DNA of 64,000 bases from Tolumonas osonensis (GCF_014202415.1 NZ_JACHGR010000001.1:62001-126000); one strand, 5' to 3'; shown: positions 1 through 9,902, numbered from the stretch's first letter. Made by a program: numbers and translations. The notes: generated from the sequence alone by a model not told the origin.

Positions 1-966
1 CTGGTTGATGAAAAATCGCTGGTGAACGGTCTGGTTGCTCTGCTGGCATCCGGTGGTAGTACCAACCATACCATGCATATGGTGGCGGTTGCCCGGGCAG
101 CCGGTATCATCCTGACCTGGGACGACTTCCGCGATCTGTCTGATGTGGTTCCTCTGTTGGCCAAAGTGTATCCGAACGGTCCGGCCGATATTAATGCCTT
201 CCATCAGGCAGGTGGCGTACCGCTGCTGCTGCGTGGTCTGGCCAGTCGTGGCATGCTGCATATGGATGCCACCCCACTGACCGGCAATATGCAGGATTAC
301 CTGCAGCATCCGTCGCTGGATAACAGCAAGCTGTGCTGGACACCTGTCACCCAGAGTCAGGATCCAGCTGTGTTATCGGATGACGAACAGGTATTCAGCG
401 CCACCGGTGGTCTGAAAGTACTGTCCGGTAATCTGGGGCGCTGTGTTATCAAGGTCAGCGCGGTTGCCAAAGAGCACCACTATATCGAGGCAGAGGCTGT
501 CATCTTTGATTCCCAGCATGATGTGGAAAAAGCCTACAAAGCTGGTGAGCTGAACCGGGACGCCATCATCGTGGTTCGTTTCAACGGGCCGGCCGCCAAC
601 GGGATGCCGGAACTGCACAAACTGATGCCAATACTGGGCAACTTGCAGAAAGCCGGTCACAAAGTGGCACTGGTTACCGATGGCCGTTTGTCGGGGGCTT
701 CCGGCAAAATTCCTGCCGCCATTCACGTGACGCCGGAAGCGGCAAAAGGTGGTCCACTCGCACAACTGCAAACCGGTGATCGCATCCGTCTGGATGCAAC
801 CAGCGGTACCCTGCATGTACTGGACGATATCCGGCAGCGTCCTCTGGCACAAAGCGATCTGAAATCACAGCATTTTGGTCTGGGACGAGAACTGTTTGGC
901 GCTTTCCGCCATATCGTCACCAGCGCAGAACAAGGTGCTTCTATTTTATTCTCTGATAACGATTGA
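1..966 (+). CDS. edd: Phosphogluconate dehydratase, C-terminal part (5' cut by window edge)
   Basis: This is the C-terminal ~320 residues of 6-phosphogluconate dehydratase, the first committed enzyme of the Entner-Doudoroff pathway (6-phosphogluconate to KDPG; [4Fe-4S] cytosolic enzyme of the IlvD/Edd family). The frame is open from base 1, so the true start lies upstream; the GTG at 22 is internal. The family signature near the C terminus is visible (DGRLSGASGKIPAA followed by HVTPEA, about bases 679-738). The TGA is 13 bp before eda, with no terminator between, so the two form the usual edd-eda operon. GntR, encoded just downstream on the other strand, is the expected repressor. Confidence 0.95.
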   Translation: MVDEKSLVNGLVALLASGGSTNHTMHMVAVARAAGIILTWDDFRDLSDVVPLLAKVYPNGPADINAFHQAGGVPLLLRGLASRGMLHMDATPLTGNMQDYLQHPSLDNSKLCWTPVTQSQDPAVLSDDEQVFSATGGLKVLSGNLGRCVIKVSAVAKEHHYIEAEAVIFDSQHDVEKAYKAGELNRDAIIVVRFNGPAANGMPELHKLMPILGNLQKAGHKVALVTDGRLSGASGKIPAAIHVTPEAAKGGPLAQLQTGDRIRLDATSGTLHVLDDIRQRPLAQSDLKSQHFGLGRELFGAFRHIVTSAEQGASILFSDND

Positions 967-979
967 TAAGGATTACAAC

Positions 980-1627
980 ATGAACTGGACTTTGTCTCCT
1001 GCGACTGTTTTTGCAACCTCACCGGTAGTACCTGTGATGGTGATCGATAAAGTGGAAGACGCCGTGCCGATGGCAAAAGCACTGGCGGCTGGCGGTATTA
1101 CCGTGTTTGAAATCACGCTACGTACCCCTGCCGCACTGGATGCGATTCGCGCCATTCGTGACGCGATGCCGGATGCGCTGGTCGGTGCCGGCACCGTGCT
1201 GAATCCGGAACAATATGATCAGGCGGTTGCTGCAGGCGCACAATTCATCATCTCTCCGGGCTTTACCGACAAACTGCTGGCTCACGCCGCCGCGAATGCC
1301 GTGCCATTGATCCCAGGCGTGAGCACGCCATCAGAAATCATGACCGCACTGGACCTGGGTTACACTCATCTGAAATTCTTCCCGGCAGAAGCAAACGGCG
1401 GCGCCCCTGCGTTGGCTGCAATTTCCGCTCCGTTGCCGCAGATCAAATTCTGTCCGACTGGTGGTGTCAGTCCGAAAAACGTTGCAGCCTATCTGGCACT
1501 GAAATGTGTCGCGACGGTAGGTGGTTCGTGGATGATCCCGGCTGACAAAGTCAAAGCCGGCGCATGGGATGAAATTACCAAGCTGTCCGCCGAAGCAGTC
1601 GCGCTGATTGATAGTTTAAAAAAATAG
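980..1627 (+). CDS. eda: KDPG/KHG aldolase
   Basis: 2-keto-3-deoxy-6-phosphogluconate aldolase, 215 aa, splits KDPG into pyruvate and glyceraldehyde-3-phosphate, completing the Entner-Doudoroff pathway. Family features are present: the FEITLRT strand with the catalytic Glu, the GAGTVLNPEQ loop, and KFFPAE with the Schiff-base lysine. The frame stays open to 875, but ATG 980 is chosen because it follows the edd stop, has an AAGG Shine-Dalgarno at 968-971 and gives the usual family length and N terminus. It is co-transcribed with edd. Confidence 0.96.
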   Translation: MNWTLSPATVFATSPVVPVMVIDKVEDAVPMAKALAAGGITVFEITLRTPAALDAIRAIRDAMPDALVGAGTVLNPEQYDQAVAAGAQFIISPGFTDKLLAHAAANAVPLIPGVSTPSEIMTALDLGYTHLKFFPAEANGGAPALAAISAPLPQIKFCPTGGVSPKNVAAYLALKCVATVGGSWMIPADKVKAGAWDEITKLSAEAVALIDSLKK

Positions 1628-1665
1628 GTTACCAGGCAAGGACTGGTAATAAATAAGCAGACCGT

Positions 1666-1685
1666 CGGCGGCAAGGATGCCGCCG
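1666..1685 (+). terminator. Hairpin between convergent eda and gntR
   Basis: A perfect 7-bp GC stem (CGGCGGC / GCCGCCG) with a 6-nt loop lies 39 bp after eda. No T-run follows on either side, so if it terminates transcription it is not a classical intrinsic terminator. Position between convergent genes is the main support. Confidence 0.4.
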
Positions 1686-1752
1686 CTCGAGCGTCCATGG
1701 ATGGATTAACAGCGAGTCTGCGTTTTATTACCAGTTCATGCCCGCTAAGGAA

Positions 1753-2754
1753 TCAGATACTCTGCCCTGCCGACAGATCAAAACCTAAATCAATGATCGG
1801 GTCTGTTAATTCAGCACCATTAATCCGGGCTAATAACTGCTCAGCCGCGATCCGGCCGATCGCTTCACGCGGCGTGATCACACTCGCCAGTTTCGGCACC
1901 ATGGCCTGTCCGATGTCATGACCGTGGAAGCCCGCAATACCTATTTCCTCCGGAATGGCAATGCCCTGACGCTGACACTCGAAAATGGCGCCAACGGCCA
2001 GGTCATCGTTGGTACAGATGATGCCATCCATATCGGGGTAGCGAGCCCGAGCCTCCAGCAACAATTTAGCCCCTAGCGAAAATGATGAAGCAGCATCGGT
2101 CGCCATACTGACCGGTTCCAGTCCGTGTGCCTGCATGGCGGCGGCATAACCTTCCATTTTCAGTTTGGTACGTACGTCCATCCGGGCACCAAAATAGACA
2201 ATGCGTCGATACCCTTTTTGCAGCATCAGCTCTGTCATGGCATAACAGGCTGCCGCATTATCAAAACCCACTGCCTGTTCAATCACCGGAGAACAGGAGT
2301 CCATGATTTCCACCACCGGAATACCGGCGGTATGGATCATGCGCAGCGTCCGCTCGGTATGATAACTTTCAGAGAGGATCAGGCCATCAACATGATATGA
2401 CAGCAATGAGGCAATACGCTCCTGTTCAACCTCGGAACTATAGCCATAGTGCGCCAGCATCGTCTGATATCCGGCTGCTTCAGTTATCGACTCCACCCCC
2501 CTGATCACTTCAGAGAATACCTGGTTGGTCAGCGATGGCAGTAACACCCCTATCGCCTTGCTTTTGGCATTCGACAGCAAATCAGGAGCCCGATTTGGGA
2601 TATACCCCAGCTCATCCAGCGCGACTGCTATTTTTTCCTGAACCAAAGCAGATACCAGCGACGGATCTTTTAAATAACGGCTTACCGTCATTTTGGTGAT
2701 ACCGACACGATCGGCGACATCCTGCAGGGTTGGACGACGAGGCTTGCTGCTCAT
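1753..2754 (-). CDS. gntR: LacI-family gluconate utilization repressor GntR
   Basis: 333-aa LacI/GalR-family repressor. An N-terminal helix-turn-helix (about residues 8-30, LQDVADRVGITKMTVSRYL) is followed by the hinge YIPNRAPDLLSNAKS and a periplasmic-binding-type effector domain. The protein reads very closely like enterobacterial GntR (for example GVLLPSLTNQVFSEV, AGFHGHDIGQ). GntR represses gluconate uptake and the edd-eda operon until gluconate is bound, and edd-eda sits convergently next to it. A 16-bp palindrome matching the GntR operator lies 25 bp upstream of its ATG, implying autoregulation. Confidence 0.95.
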   Translation of the reverse strand: MSSKPRRPTLQDVADRVGITKMTVSRYLKDPSLVSALVQEKIAVALDELGYIPNRAPDLLSNAKSKAIGVLLPSLTNQVFSEVIRGVESITEAAGYQTMLAHYGYSSEVEQERIASLLSYHVDGLILSESYHTERTLRMIHTAGIPVVEIMDSCSPVIEQAVGFDNAAACYAMTELMLQKGYRRIVYFGARMDVRTKLKMEGYAAAMQAHGLEPVSMATDAASSFSLGAKLLLEARARYPDMDGIICTNDDLAVGAIFECQRQGIAIPEEIGIAGFHGHDIGQAMVPKLASVITPREAIGRIAAEQLLARINGAELTDPIIDLGFDLSAGQSI

Positions 2755-2778
2755 TTTCTCTTTTAATCCGGAATCAAA

Positions 2779-2794
2779 ATGTTACTTGTAACAT
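2779..2794. promoter_or_regulatory. GntR operator palindrome
   Basis: ATGTTAC-TT-GTAACAT is a 16-bp inverted repeat with perfect 7-bp arms. It matches the known GntR half-site (ATGTTA/TAACAT). It lies between divergent gntR and psiE, directly upstream of gntR, so negative autoregulation is likely. A partial second copy (TTGTTACAACA, around 2853-2863) may be a weaker site. Confidence 0.75.
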
Positions 2795-2930
2795 AACAAA
2801 CTATTCCATTTGCTACCATGAAATTGCTGCAAATCCGTTTTTTCCATCTCTTTTGTTACAACATATTAACAATATAGGATTATTATGCTTATATTGTGAT
2901 TCAGTGCACAGACAAGAACCGGAACATCAT

Positions 2931-3344
2931 ATGCGACCAATTAACAACCTCATCAGAACTGCGCTGGAATGGATGCAGGATATCGGTCTGGTGATCATCG
3001 CGATTGCCAGTATTTTTGCGATCGGTACAGAGGTCCTGTCCATGATCAGCCTGCAAAAAGTCGCGCTGGCTGATTTACTACTGATGTTTATCTATCTGGA
3101 GGTACTGGCGATGGTCTCCATGTATCTGCAGTCGGGAAAAATGCCGATCCGCATCCCACTCTATATCGCCATTGTGGCACTGGCCCGTTATCTGATTCTG
3201 GATATGAAATCGATGGATGCCTGGCAACTCGTCGGCGTCTCTGCCAGTGCGTTCCTGCTGGCGGTCACCGTACTGGTGATCCGTTATGGCCATCTTAAGT
3301 TTCCTTATGAATCTGACAGTAAAGATAAGCATTCCGAACTTTAA
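2931..3344 (+). CDS. psiE: PsiE-family inner-membrane protein
   Basis: 137-aa membrane protein of the phosphate-starvation-inducible PsiE family; E. coli PsiE is 136 aa. Four hydrophobic segments can be read: about residues 18-38 ([16 protein letters not shown]), 48-68, 79-94 and 102-122, with the family motif [12 protein letters not shown] between the third and fourth. ATG 2931 is chosen because the longer frame would run back across the gntR operator and into gntR. The family's biochemical function is unknown. Divergent from gntR. I see no clear Pho box. Confidence 0.85.
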   Translation: MRPINNLIRTALEWMQDIGLVIIAIASIFAIGTEVLSMISLQKVALADLLLMFIYLEVLAMVSMYLQSGKMPIRIPLYIAIVALARYLILDMKSMDAWQLVGVSASAFLLAVTVLVIRYGHLKFPYESDSKDKHSEL

Positions 3345-3446
3345 TCTCTGCCGATTCTGGCAATCACCCCGATACATTCCGGTTGATTGCCATTATTCAC
3401 CTGTTGATTGATAGGTTATTCCGATTAAAACATTCTGTTTTTTCAA

Positions 3447-3476
3447 TTGGATATGCCACAGCTTTGCGCCTAATAT
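3447..3476 (+). promoter_or_regulatory. Candidate sigma-70 promoter for dps
   Basis: TTGGAT (3447-3452), an 18-bp spacer, then TAATAT (3471-3476), 66 bp upstream of the dps ATG. Both boxes are imperfect, so this is a pattern match only. Confidence 0.4.
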
Positions 3477-3541
3477 TTATACATGCGCGGGAAATACCCC
3501 ACAAATGTTTCGGAAAATCAAAGGCAACTAAGGAGCACACC

Positions 3542-4018
3542 ATGTCACATCAACCCATTGATATCGGTATTACTGAAAAAGATCGTCTTGAAATCGCAGC
3601 GGGCCTTTCCCGTTTTCTGGCTGACAGTTACACCTTATATCTGAAAACCCATTACTATCACTGGAACGTGACAGGTCCGATGTTCAACACATTGCACCTG
3701 ATGTTTGAAACCCAGTACAACGAACTGGCTCTGGCGGTGGATCTGATTGCTGAACGAATCCGGGCGCTGGGTGTCTATGCACCGGGTACCTACCAGGAAT
3801 TTGCCAAACTGACGGTGATCCCGGAGGATACCAGTGTACCGAAAGCGGAAGAGATGATTAAAAACCTGGTGGCAGGTCAGGAAGCTGTCGTACGTACCGC
3901 ACGTTCCCTGTTCCCGGTTGTAGAAAAAGCCAGTGATGAAGCCACGGCAGATCTGCTGACTCAGCGTATCCAGTTACATGAAAAAACCGCATGGATGCTA
4001 CGCAGCCTGCTGGAGTAA
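3542..4018 (+). CDS. dps: Dps-family DNA-binding ferritin-like protein
   Basis: 158-aa mini-ferritin that stores iron by oxidising Fe2+ with H2O2 and can coat DNA. The inter-subunit ferroxidase ligands are in the right spacing: H40 (in YYHWNVTG), H52, E56, D67 and E71, matching the +12/+16/+27/+31 pattern of E. coli Dps. The N-terminal tail has few lysines, so DNA binding may be weak. The start follows a good AAGGAG at 3531-3536. The long upstream open frame is rejected because it lacks a Shine-Dalgarno and family similarity. The iron-storage role fits an iron-hungry diazotroph. Confidence 0.92.
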   Translation: MSHQPIDIGITEKDRLEIAAGLSRFLADSYTLYLKTHYYHWNVTGPMFNTLHLMFETQYNELALAVDLIAERIRALGVYAPGTYQEFAKLTVIPEDTSVPKAEEMIKNLVAGQEAVVRTARSLFPVVEKASDEATADLLTQRIQLHEKTAWMLRSLLE

Positions 4019-4070
4019 TCGCAGCTAAAGTTGGCCCGGCCTGAGTAAACAGATTCAAACAGGAGCGTTT

Positions 4071-4850
4071 ATGAATCAAGCTATCTGGGCCGGATTGCTG
4101 GCCAGTTTTATCGCCGGCGGGATCGGCACAGCAGCCGGGGCCGGTGGTGTATTTGTTTTCCGCCAACTCTCCGCCAGACTGGAAGATGCCTTATTGAGTG
4201 TCGCTGCCGGCATTATGCTGGCAGCCACCTTCTTCTCGCTGTTATTACCAGCACTGGAACACGCGGAAGCATTAATCGGCCTAAAATTCCCCGCGGTACT
4301 CCTGGTCAGTAGCGGGATCTTGCTGGGGGCTGTCGGGCTCTGGTACCTGCACCAGCATTTGCCGCATGAGCATTTCATTATCGGCAACGATAATCAGATG
4401 AACACCAAAATACGCAAGATCTGGCTGTTTATCATGGCCATCACACTGCATAACTTTCCGGAAGGTATGGCGGTGGGCGTTGCGTTTGCTGGCAGTGACC
4501 CGGCAAATGCGATCACGCTGGCAACCGGTATCGGATTGCAGAACCTACCCGAAGGACTCGCCGTAGCAGCTTCCTTGCTCGCTATCAATTACAGCCGCAA
4601 ACTGGCGTTTCTGATTGCTGCCCTGACCGGTCTGGTTGAACCGATTGGCGGATTCATTGGTGCATCATTAGGGATCGTTTCAGTTGCCATGCTGCCTTGT
4701 ATGCTGGGACTGGCGGCAGGCGCCATGCTGTTTGTGATCAGCCATGAGATTATTCCGGAAACACACCGACGAGGCTACGAACACCTGGCCACATTTTCTC
4801 TGATCGCCGGTTTCATTGTGATGATGCTGCTGGATGCGACACTGGGCTGA
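4071..4850 (+). CDS. ZIP-family divalent metal transporter
   Basis: 259-aa inner-membrane metal permease of the ZIP family (ZupT/GufA branch), importing Zn2+, Fe2+ or similar ions. About eight hydrophobic segments are present. The two hallmark metal-site helices are visible: HNFPEGMAVGVAF (TM4) and LQNLPEGLAVAASLL (TM5), followed by EPIGGF and the SHEIIPE loop. Start ATG 4071 has AGGAG at 4061-4065. It is 52 bp after dps and may be read with it. The exact substrate cannot be assigned from sequence. Confidence 0.88.
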   Translation: MNQAIWAGLLASFIAGGIGTAAGAGGVFVFRQLSARLEDALLSVAAGIMLAATFFSLLLPALEHAEALIGLKFPAVLLVSSGILLGAVGLWYLHQHLPHEHFIIGNDNQMNTKIRKIWLFIMAITLHNFPEGMAVGVAFAGSDPANAITLATGIGLQNLPEGLAVAASLLAINYSRKLAFLIAALTGLVEPIGGFIGASLGIVSVAMLPCMLGLAAGAMLFVISHEIIPETHRRGYEHLATFSLIAGFIVMMLLDATLG

Positions 4851-4878
4851 TAACCCATCATTAATGGAAACCATGTCA

Positions 4879-4894
4879 TGGCACAGTTTACGCA
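4879..4894 (+). promoter_or_regulatory. Candidate sigma-54 promoter for cowN
   Basis: TGGCAC-N5-ACGCA: the -24 box is perfect, the -12 box keeps the essential GC, and the GG-N10-GC spacing is correct. It lies 28 bp after the ZIP gene and predicts a leader of about 120 nt before cowN. No NifA-type site is found upstream of it within the ZIP gene, which weakens the call. Confidence 0.5.
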
Positions 4895-4941
4895 GGAATG
4901 AGGCGTAATCATGTGCCAGCGTCTGTTTGTTATATTTGTCT

Positions 4942-4957
4942 TGTCGTTTTTGCTACA
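4942..4957 (+). promoter_or_regulatory. NifA-type TGT-N10-ACA site near cowN
   Basis: TGT (4942-4944), ten bases, ACA (4955-4957). It matches the NifA upstream activator pattern but lies downstream of the -24/-12 element, between it and cowN. Enhancers can work from there, but a chance match is possible. Confidence 0.35.
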
Positions 4958-5029
4958 TTTTTACTGTGATGCGACAATGCTCAAGGCCCGGCTGGCAATT
5001 CCTTTTCCCTTTATCAGAGGAATGTCCCT

Positions 5030-5347
5030 ATGCCCTGCAGCTGTAAACAGAAAAAGAACAATCCCCCTATTTCCACAACCGATCGCTATATCACATTTGA
5101 TGGTATCGACTGTGATGGTAATGCCCGCATCCTGATGTCTTACATCCGCAGCCATATCGATGACCCGCAGAAAACCAACAAATTCTGGGAATATTTCAAA
5201 CAAAAGGCAGCAGGCGGTAGTGGTCCGAAACCGGATGATCTGTTCCTTATCCACAGTAATCTTAATCAAATCAGGGAATTATTCGAGCTGTATGAAGACA
5301 ATGAAGCGCTGGCATTGCTGGATGTGGTCGAGATAGAGTGCTGCTGA
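5030..5347 (+). CDS. cowN: N2-fixation sustaining protein CowN
   Basis: 105-aa cytosolic protein of the CowN family, which lets molybdenum nitrogenase keep fixing N2 when carbon monoxide is present by protecting the enzyme from CO. The conserved core is clear: GIDCDGNARILM, HIDDPQKTNKFW, DDLFLIHSNLNQIRELFE, EALALL and the C-terminal EIECC. The N terminus carries an extra CSCKQKK stretch. AGAGGA at 5016-5021 supports the start. It stands alone, about 37 kb from the nearest nif gene and 50 kb from nifH, with a sigma-54-like element upstream, so co-regulation with nif by NifA is plausible. Confidence 0.92.
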   Translation: MPCSCKQKKNNPPISTTDRYITFDGIDCDGNARILMSYIRSHIDDPQKTNKFWEYFKQKAAGGSGPKPDDLFLIHSNLNQIRELFELYEDNEALALLDVVEIECC

Positions 5348-5352
5348 AACAA

Positions 5353-5375
5353 CAGAGCCCCAACAAGGGGCTCTG
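5353..5375. terminator. Bidirectional terminator between cowN and purF
   Basis: A 9-bp perfect stem (CAGAGCCCC / GGGGCTCTG) with an AACAA loop lies between the convergent genes. Read on the minus strand it is followed by TTGTTTC, so it mainly suits purF. Confidence 0.6.
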
Positions 5376-5383
5376 ATGCAAGA

Positions 5384-6907
5384 TTAATTTTCGCCGTTAT
5401 ACAGCTCTAAATCTGCCGTGGATTCGCTCCACTCACGATCCGCTTTCGCATCATCGTTACGCAGGCTATTCAGATAGGCCAGATAACTTTCATTGATATC
5501 ACCGGTGATGTATTTACCGTTGAATACCGAGGTTTCAAACTGCTTGATCTCCGGATTGCATTCGCGCACGGCGGCTTCCAGATCAGGCAGATCCTGATAA
5601 ATCAAACCATCAGCACGGATCAGCTGACAAATCTCATCCACTTCGCGCCCGTAAGCAATCAGCTCGCTGGCTACCGGCATGTCGATACCATAGACGTTCG
5701 GATAACGGATTTCCGGTGCAGCGGAGGCAAAGTAAACTTTTGCGGCTCCGGCTTCACGCGCCATATCGACGATTTGCGCTGAGGTCGTACCACGCACGAT
5801 GGAGTCATCCACCAGCAGCACGCGTTTGCCTTTAAACTCGGAAGAAATCGCATTCAGTTTGTTGCGTACTGATTTTTTACGCTGCGTCTGGCCAGGCATA
5901 ATGAAGGTACGACCGATATAACGATTTTTCACAAAACCCTGACGATAAGGCTTGTTCAGAACCTGGGCAATTTCCAGTGCGATGTCACAGGATGTTTCCG
6001 GGATCGGAATCACCACATCGATATCCAGATCTTTCCACTCGCGGGCAATTTTCTTGCCCAGTTTCTCACCCATATGCACCCGGGCTGCATACACCGAAAC
6101 TTTATCAATGAATGAATCCGGACGGGCAAAATAAACGTATTCGAAGATGCATGGACAATGATTGGCATGCGCGCATTGCTGAGTAAACAGTTCACCGGCA
6201 GCAGAGATATAGACCGCTTCACCCGGTGCCACATCACGCATCACCTCAAAGCCCTGTACATCCAGCGCAACACTTTCAGAAGCCACCATATATTCATAGC
6301 GACCGGCAACTTCTTCGGATTTGCGACGACCTAACACCAGCGGACGAATACCATTCGGATCGCGGAATGCCAGCAAACCATGGCCGATGATCACGGCAAC
6401 CACGGCATAAGCACCACGGATCTGAGCATGAACACGGCTGACTGCCGCAAAAATCTCGTCTGCAGAAAGTTCAGTGCCTTCGGTTTTATCCAGCTCATAC
6501 GCGAAGGTATTCAGCAACACTTCGGAGTCAGAAGTAGTATTGATGTGACGGCGGGTCTGTTGGGTTTGCAGCTCGCGCAGTTCCTTGGCATTGGTCAGAT
6601 TACCATTGTGTGCCAGAGCGATACCAAATGGCGAGTTAACATAAAACGGCTGTGCTTCTGCGGCGCTGGAACTACCGGCTGTCGGATAACGCACATGGCC
6701 GATACCGATATTGCCTTTCAGACGCTGCATATGACGCGTTTCGAACACATCTTTGACCAGACCATTGGCTTTACGCTGCTTGAACGTGTTATCACTGATA
6801 GTCACGATCCCTGCGGCGTCCTGCCCGCGGTGTTGTAACACCGTCAGTGAATCATATAAGGCCTGGTTGACAGGACTGGTGCCAACAATGCCGACAATAC
6901 CACACAT
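5384..6907 (-). CDS. purF: Amidophosphoribosyltransferase PurF
   Basis: 507-aa enzyme for the first committed step of purine synthesis (PRPP + glutamine to 5-phosphoribosylamine); E. coli PurF is 505 aa. After Met removal the N-terminal nucleophile is Cys2 (MCGIVGIVG), starting the glutaminase domain (about 1-235; HNGNLTNA visible). The C-terminal phosphoribosyltransferase domain has the PRPP loop [13 protein letters not shown] (about residue 365). It is 28 bp downstream of cvpA, forming the cvpA-purF operon typical of Gammaproteobacteria. Confidence 0.97.
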   Translation of the reverse strand: MCGIVGIVGTSPVNQALYDSLTVLQHRGQDAAGIVTISDNTFKQRKANGLVKDVFETRHMQRLKGNIGIGHVRYPTAGSSSAAEAQPFYVNSPFGIALAHNGNLTNAKELRELQTQQTRRHINTTSDSEVLLNTFAYELDKTEGTELSADEIFAAVSRVHAQIRGAYAVVAVIIGHGLLAFRDPNGIRPLVLGRRKSEEVAGRYEYMVASESVALDVQGFEVMRDVAPGEAVYISAAGELFTQQCAHANHCPCIFEYVYFARPDSFIDKVSVYAARVHMGEKLGKKIAREWKDLDIDVVIPIPETSCDIALEIAQVLNKPYRQGFVKNRYIGRTFIMPGQTQRKKSVRNKLNAISSEFKGKRVLLVDDSIVRGTTSAQIVDMAREAGAAKVYFASAAPEIRYPNVYGIDMPVASELIAYGREVDEICQLIRADGLIYQDLPDLEAAVRECNPEIKQFETSVFNGKYITGDINESYLAYLNSLRNDDAKADREWSESTADLELYNGEN

Positions 6908-6935
6908 CTCTTTTTCTTCCTCGAAATGCCAATAA

Positions 6936-7418
6936 TCACTTAATAAAACTTGATGAGTGTTTCATGAACTCAAAAAACCAGTTCACCACCACACCAAATT
7001 CTGGAATAAGTATGGATTGTTTCCACCAGACTGCATCATGTGCACTAGTGAAAGTATCCATAAAAAACAGCAACGCACTTACAATCAATACGCCACGAAT
7101 TGCGCCGAAACAGACACCTAAAACCCGATCGGTTCCGGATAAACCGGTTTTGTTCACCAATACACTGACGACATAGTTAACAATGGCACCCACAACCAGC
7201 GTTGCGACAAACAACACGGCTATCGCCATGCCATTACGAACCATGCTATCGGAAACGGAAGTGAAGAATACGGCCAGATCACCAAAAAAACGACTGGCGA
7301 TAAAGAATGCGGCAAACCAGGTTACCAGAGAAAGGGCTTCTTTAACGAAACCACGGATCAGACTGATCAGGGATGACAGACCAATCACCGCCATGATTGC
7401 ATAATCAATCCAGACCAC
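6936..7418 (-). CDS. cvpA: Colicin V production protein homolog CvpA
   Basis: 160-aa inner-membrane protein with four predicted helices (about residues 5-25, 28-50, 64-84 and 101-121). It begins [22 protein letters not shown], split here only for description, which is the family start. The start is GTG at 7418: an ATG two bases upstream is out of frame, and AGGGAG sits just before. The family is needed for colicin V export in E. coli; its normal role is unresolved. It is first gene of the cvpA-purF operon. No convincing PurR box was found. Confidence 0.92.
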   Translation of the reverse strand: MVWIDYAIMAVIGLSSLISLIRGFVKEALSLVTWFAAFFIASRFFGDLAVFFTSVSDSMVRNGMAIAVLFVATLVVGAIVNYVVSVLVNKTGLSGTDRVLGVCFGAIRGVLIVSALLFFMDTFTSAHDAVWWKQSILIPEFGVVVNWFFEFMKHSSSFIK

Positions 7419-7463
7419 ATGAACTCCCTGTATCCACTAAACTGGCGCGCATTTTAACAGAGA

Positions 7464-7498
7464 GGCAGAGGCATTGCTTGCAAAATATGGCCTCTGCC
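7464..7498 (-). terminator. Terminator after ygiQ
   Basis: A perfect 9-bp stem (GGCAGAGGC / GCCTCTGCC) with a 17-nt loop follows the ygiQ stop on the minus strand. Only a weak T-rich stretch (TGTTAAAAT) follows. Confidence 0.5.
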
Positions 7499-7508
7499 CT
7501 CCCGCCAC

Positions 7509-9794
7509 TTAGCGGGTTCGTGCTCCGCTGCCTTGAGGGCGTTTATTTGACGCAGGTTTACTGTTTGCCGACGGCTTACCCCGTGCAGGTTTGGCTGCAT
7601 TTGGTTTGGCCAGTACCGGTTTTTTATTCGAGCCGGGACGAGCATGACCTGCCGGTTTGGCTTTGCCACCCTCCGCAGAGGTGCGTTTCTGCTGTTCCAT
7701 CGGCAAATGGCGGGTTAACGCGATCTGCCCCGATTTCTGCAATGCATCCAGCCGGCGCTGACGGCTCGGCGTTTTGCTCTCTTCCGGAATCAGGCAGCCC
7801 GGACCTTTACCAATCAGATGTCCCCAGCCGCGCGCCAGAAACTCTTCACGCAGTTTCGGCCAGTTCGCCGGGTCGTGATAGCGCAGCACGGCTTTATGGA
7901 AGCGGCGACGGATTTCACCTTTCGCCACAAACATCTTCTCCGACTTGTAATCCACCTTATGCAGCGGATCGAGTTCGGTGTAATACATGGTGGTGGCATT
8001 GGCCAGCGGTGACGGATAGAAGTTCTGCACCTGATCCAGACGGAAGCCATTTTGTTTCAGCCATAACGCCAGATTCACCATGTCCTCATCCGTTGTGCCC
8101 GGATGGGCGGAGATAAAATACGGGATCAGGAATTGCTCTTTACCGGCTTCTTTCGAATACTTGTCGAACAGCTCCTTGAATTTGTAATAGCTGCTCATGC
8201 CCGGCTTCATCATCTTCGATAACGGGCCTTCTTCGGTATGCTCCGGCGCGATCTTCAGATAGCCACCGACATGGTATTTCACCAGTTCTTTGACATAGCG
8301 CGGATCCTGCACGGCCAAATCGTAACGTACGCCTGATGCGATCAGGATTTTCTTGATGCCTTTCAGATCGCGGGCTTTGCGGTACAGCTCAATGGTTGGT
8401 GTGTGGTCGGTGTCCATGTGCGGACAGATACTCGGGAACACACAGGAGGCACGCCGGCAGGTTTCTTCGGCCCGCGGACTCTTGCAACGCAACTTGTACA
8501 TATTGGCGGTCGGCCCGCCCAGATCGGAGATTACACCGGTAAAGCCCGGTACCTTATCGCGGATCTCTTCAATCTCGGTCAGGATTGATTCGTGCGAACG
8601 GCTCTGGATCTGACGTCCTTCATGTTCGGTAATGGAACAGAATGAACAGCCGCCAAAACAGCCGCGCATGATGTTGACCGACGTCTTGATCATGTCATAC
8701 GCCGGGATCTTCGCGCCTTTATACGCCGGATGCGGCACACGCTGGAACGGCAGCGCAAACACCCAGTCCATCTCTTCGGTACTCAGCGGCAGCGCAGGCG
8801 GATTCACCCATACCGTCTTGTCACCATGCTGTTGCAGCAACGCACGGGCACAGCCCGGATTGGTTTCATGGTGCAGGATACGGGAAGTATGTGCATACAG
8901 CACACGATCGGCTTTTACCTTTTCATAGGACGGCAACAGCACATAGGTCTTTTCCCATGGTTTTGGTTTCGCTGGCTGCACAACTACCGCTTTTGGCTTT
9001 TCAGGCTCGGCAGGGGTGTCTGTCGCGCATGGCGCACCTTCCATATACGGATTCGGGATCGGATCAATATGACCAATCTGATCCAGACGGGATGAATCGA
9101 CCCCTTTCCAGCCTGGCAGCGGCCCTTTGCGCATCACGGCGGTGCCGCGGATATCCTGCATATCTGCAATGGTTTCACCACGGGCAAAGCGATGGGCGAT
9201 TTCAGTCAGCGGACGTTCGCCATTGCCGAATACCAGAATATCGGCTTTGGCATCAACCAATACGGAACGACGGATGGTTTCCGACCAGTAATCGTAGTGA
9301 CCGATACGGCGCAGTGAGGCTTCAATACCACCCAGCACTACCGGCACATCCTTATAGGCTTCTTTACAGCGCTGCGAATACACCAGTGTGGCACGATCAG
9401 GGCGCTTGCCACCTTCGTTGTTCGGCGTATAAGCATCGTCGTGACGCAATTTTTTATCAGCAGTGTAGCGGTTGATCATCGAATCCATGTTGCCGGCGCT
9501 GACACCGAAAAACAGGTTCGGTTTACCCAGTTTCATGAAATCCGTTTTGCTGTTCCAGTCAGGCTGGCAAATCAGCCCTACCCGAAAGCCCTGCGCTTCC
9601 AGAAAGCGACCAACAATCGCCATCCCGAAACTTGGATGATCCACATACGCATCACCACAGATGATGATGATGTCACAGCTATCCCAGCCTAATTGATCCA
9701 TCTCGTCGCGGGACATAGGCAGAAAAGGCGCTGGCCCAAAACATTCAGCCCAATATTTCGGATAATCAAACAGTAAGGTTTCTGGTTGGATCAT
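7509..9794 (-). CDS. ygiQ: YgiQ-family radical SAM protein
   Basis: 761-aa radical S-adenosylmethionine protein (E. coli YgiQ is about 739 aa). An N-terminal cobalamin-binding-like region (about 35-150) precedes the radical SAM core, whose CxxxCxxC motif is in [17 protein letters not shown] (about residue 380). YgiQ-typical segments follow: [40 protein letters not shown]. The C-terminal ~80 residues are Lys/Pro/Ala-rich and low complexity. The substrate of the family is unknown. Monocistronic: hairpin downstream, 108-bp spacer upstream. Confidence 0.93.
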   Translation of the reverse strand: MIQPETLLFDYPKYWAECFGPAPFLPMSRDEMDQLGWDSCDIIIICGDAYVDHPSFGMAIVGRFLEAQGFRVGLICQPDWNSKTDFMKLGKPNLFFGVSAGNMDSMINRYTADKKLRHDDAYTPNNEGGKRPDRATLVYSQRCKEAYKDVPVVLGGIEASLRRIGHYDYWSETIRRSVLVDAKADILVFGNGERPLTEIAHRFARGETIADMQDIRGTAVMRKGPLPGWKGVDSSRLDQIGHIDPIPNPYMEGAPCATDTPAEPEKPKAVVVQPAKPKPWEKTYVLLPSYEKVKADRVLYAHTSRILHHETNPGCARALLQQHGDKTVWVNPPALPLSTEEMDWVFALPFQRVPHPAYKGAKIPAYDMIKTSVNIMRGCFGGCSFCSITEHEGRQIQSRSHESILTEIEEIRDKVPGFTGVISDLGGPTANMYKLRCKSPRAEETCRRASCVFPSICPHMDTDHTPTIELYRKARDLKGIKKILIASGVRYDLAVQDPRYVKELVKYHVGGYLKIAPEHTEEGPLSKMMKPGMSSYYKFKELFDKYSKEAGKEQFLIPYFISAHPGTTDEDMVNLALWLKQNGFRLDQVQNFYPSPLANATTMYYTELDPLHKVDYKSEKMFVAKGEIRRRFHKAVLRYHDPANWPKLREEFLARGWGHLIGKGPGCLIPEESKTPSRQRRLDALQKSGQIALTRHLPMEQQKRTSAEGGKAKPAGHARPGSNKKPVLAKPNAAKPARGKPSANSKPASNKRPQGSGARTR

Positions 9795-9902
9795 GGTCTT
9801 TCTACATCACTGATAAAAATGGCGGCGGATTATAGCCCGTGTCACACACTTTGACGATGGTTATTTTTTAACCACTCAAAACACAGGGATTTCAGGTAAA
9901 GG

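Noticed and set aside
4993-5008. Second sigma-54-like element (TGGCAA...) close to cowN
   Set aside because: The -12 GC is missing and the predicted start would fall on the ribosome-binding site.
4911-5135. Possible 74-aa leader gene before cowN
   Set aside because: It overlaps cowN in another frame, lacks a convincing ribosome-binding site and looks like chance coding in the leader.
7419-7508. PurR box upstream of cvpA-purF
   Set aside because: The nearest word (TTGCAAGCAATGCC on the minus strand) lacks the CG centre and symmetry of the PurR consensus.
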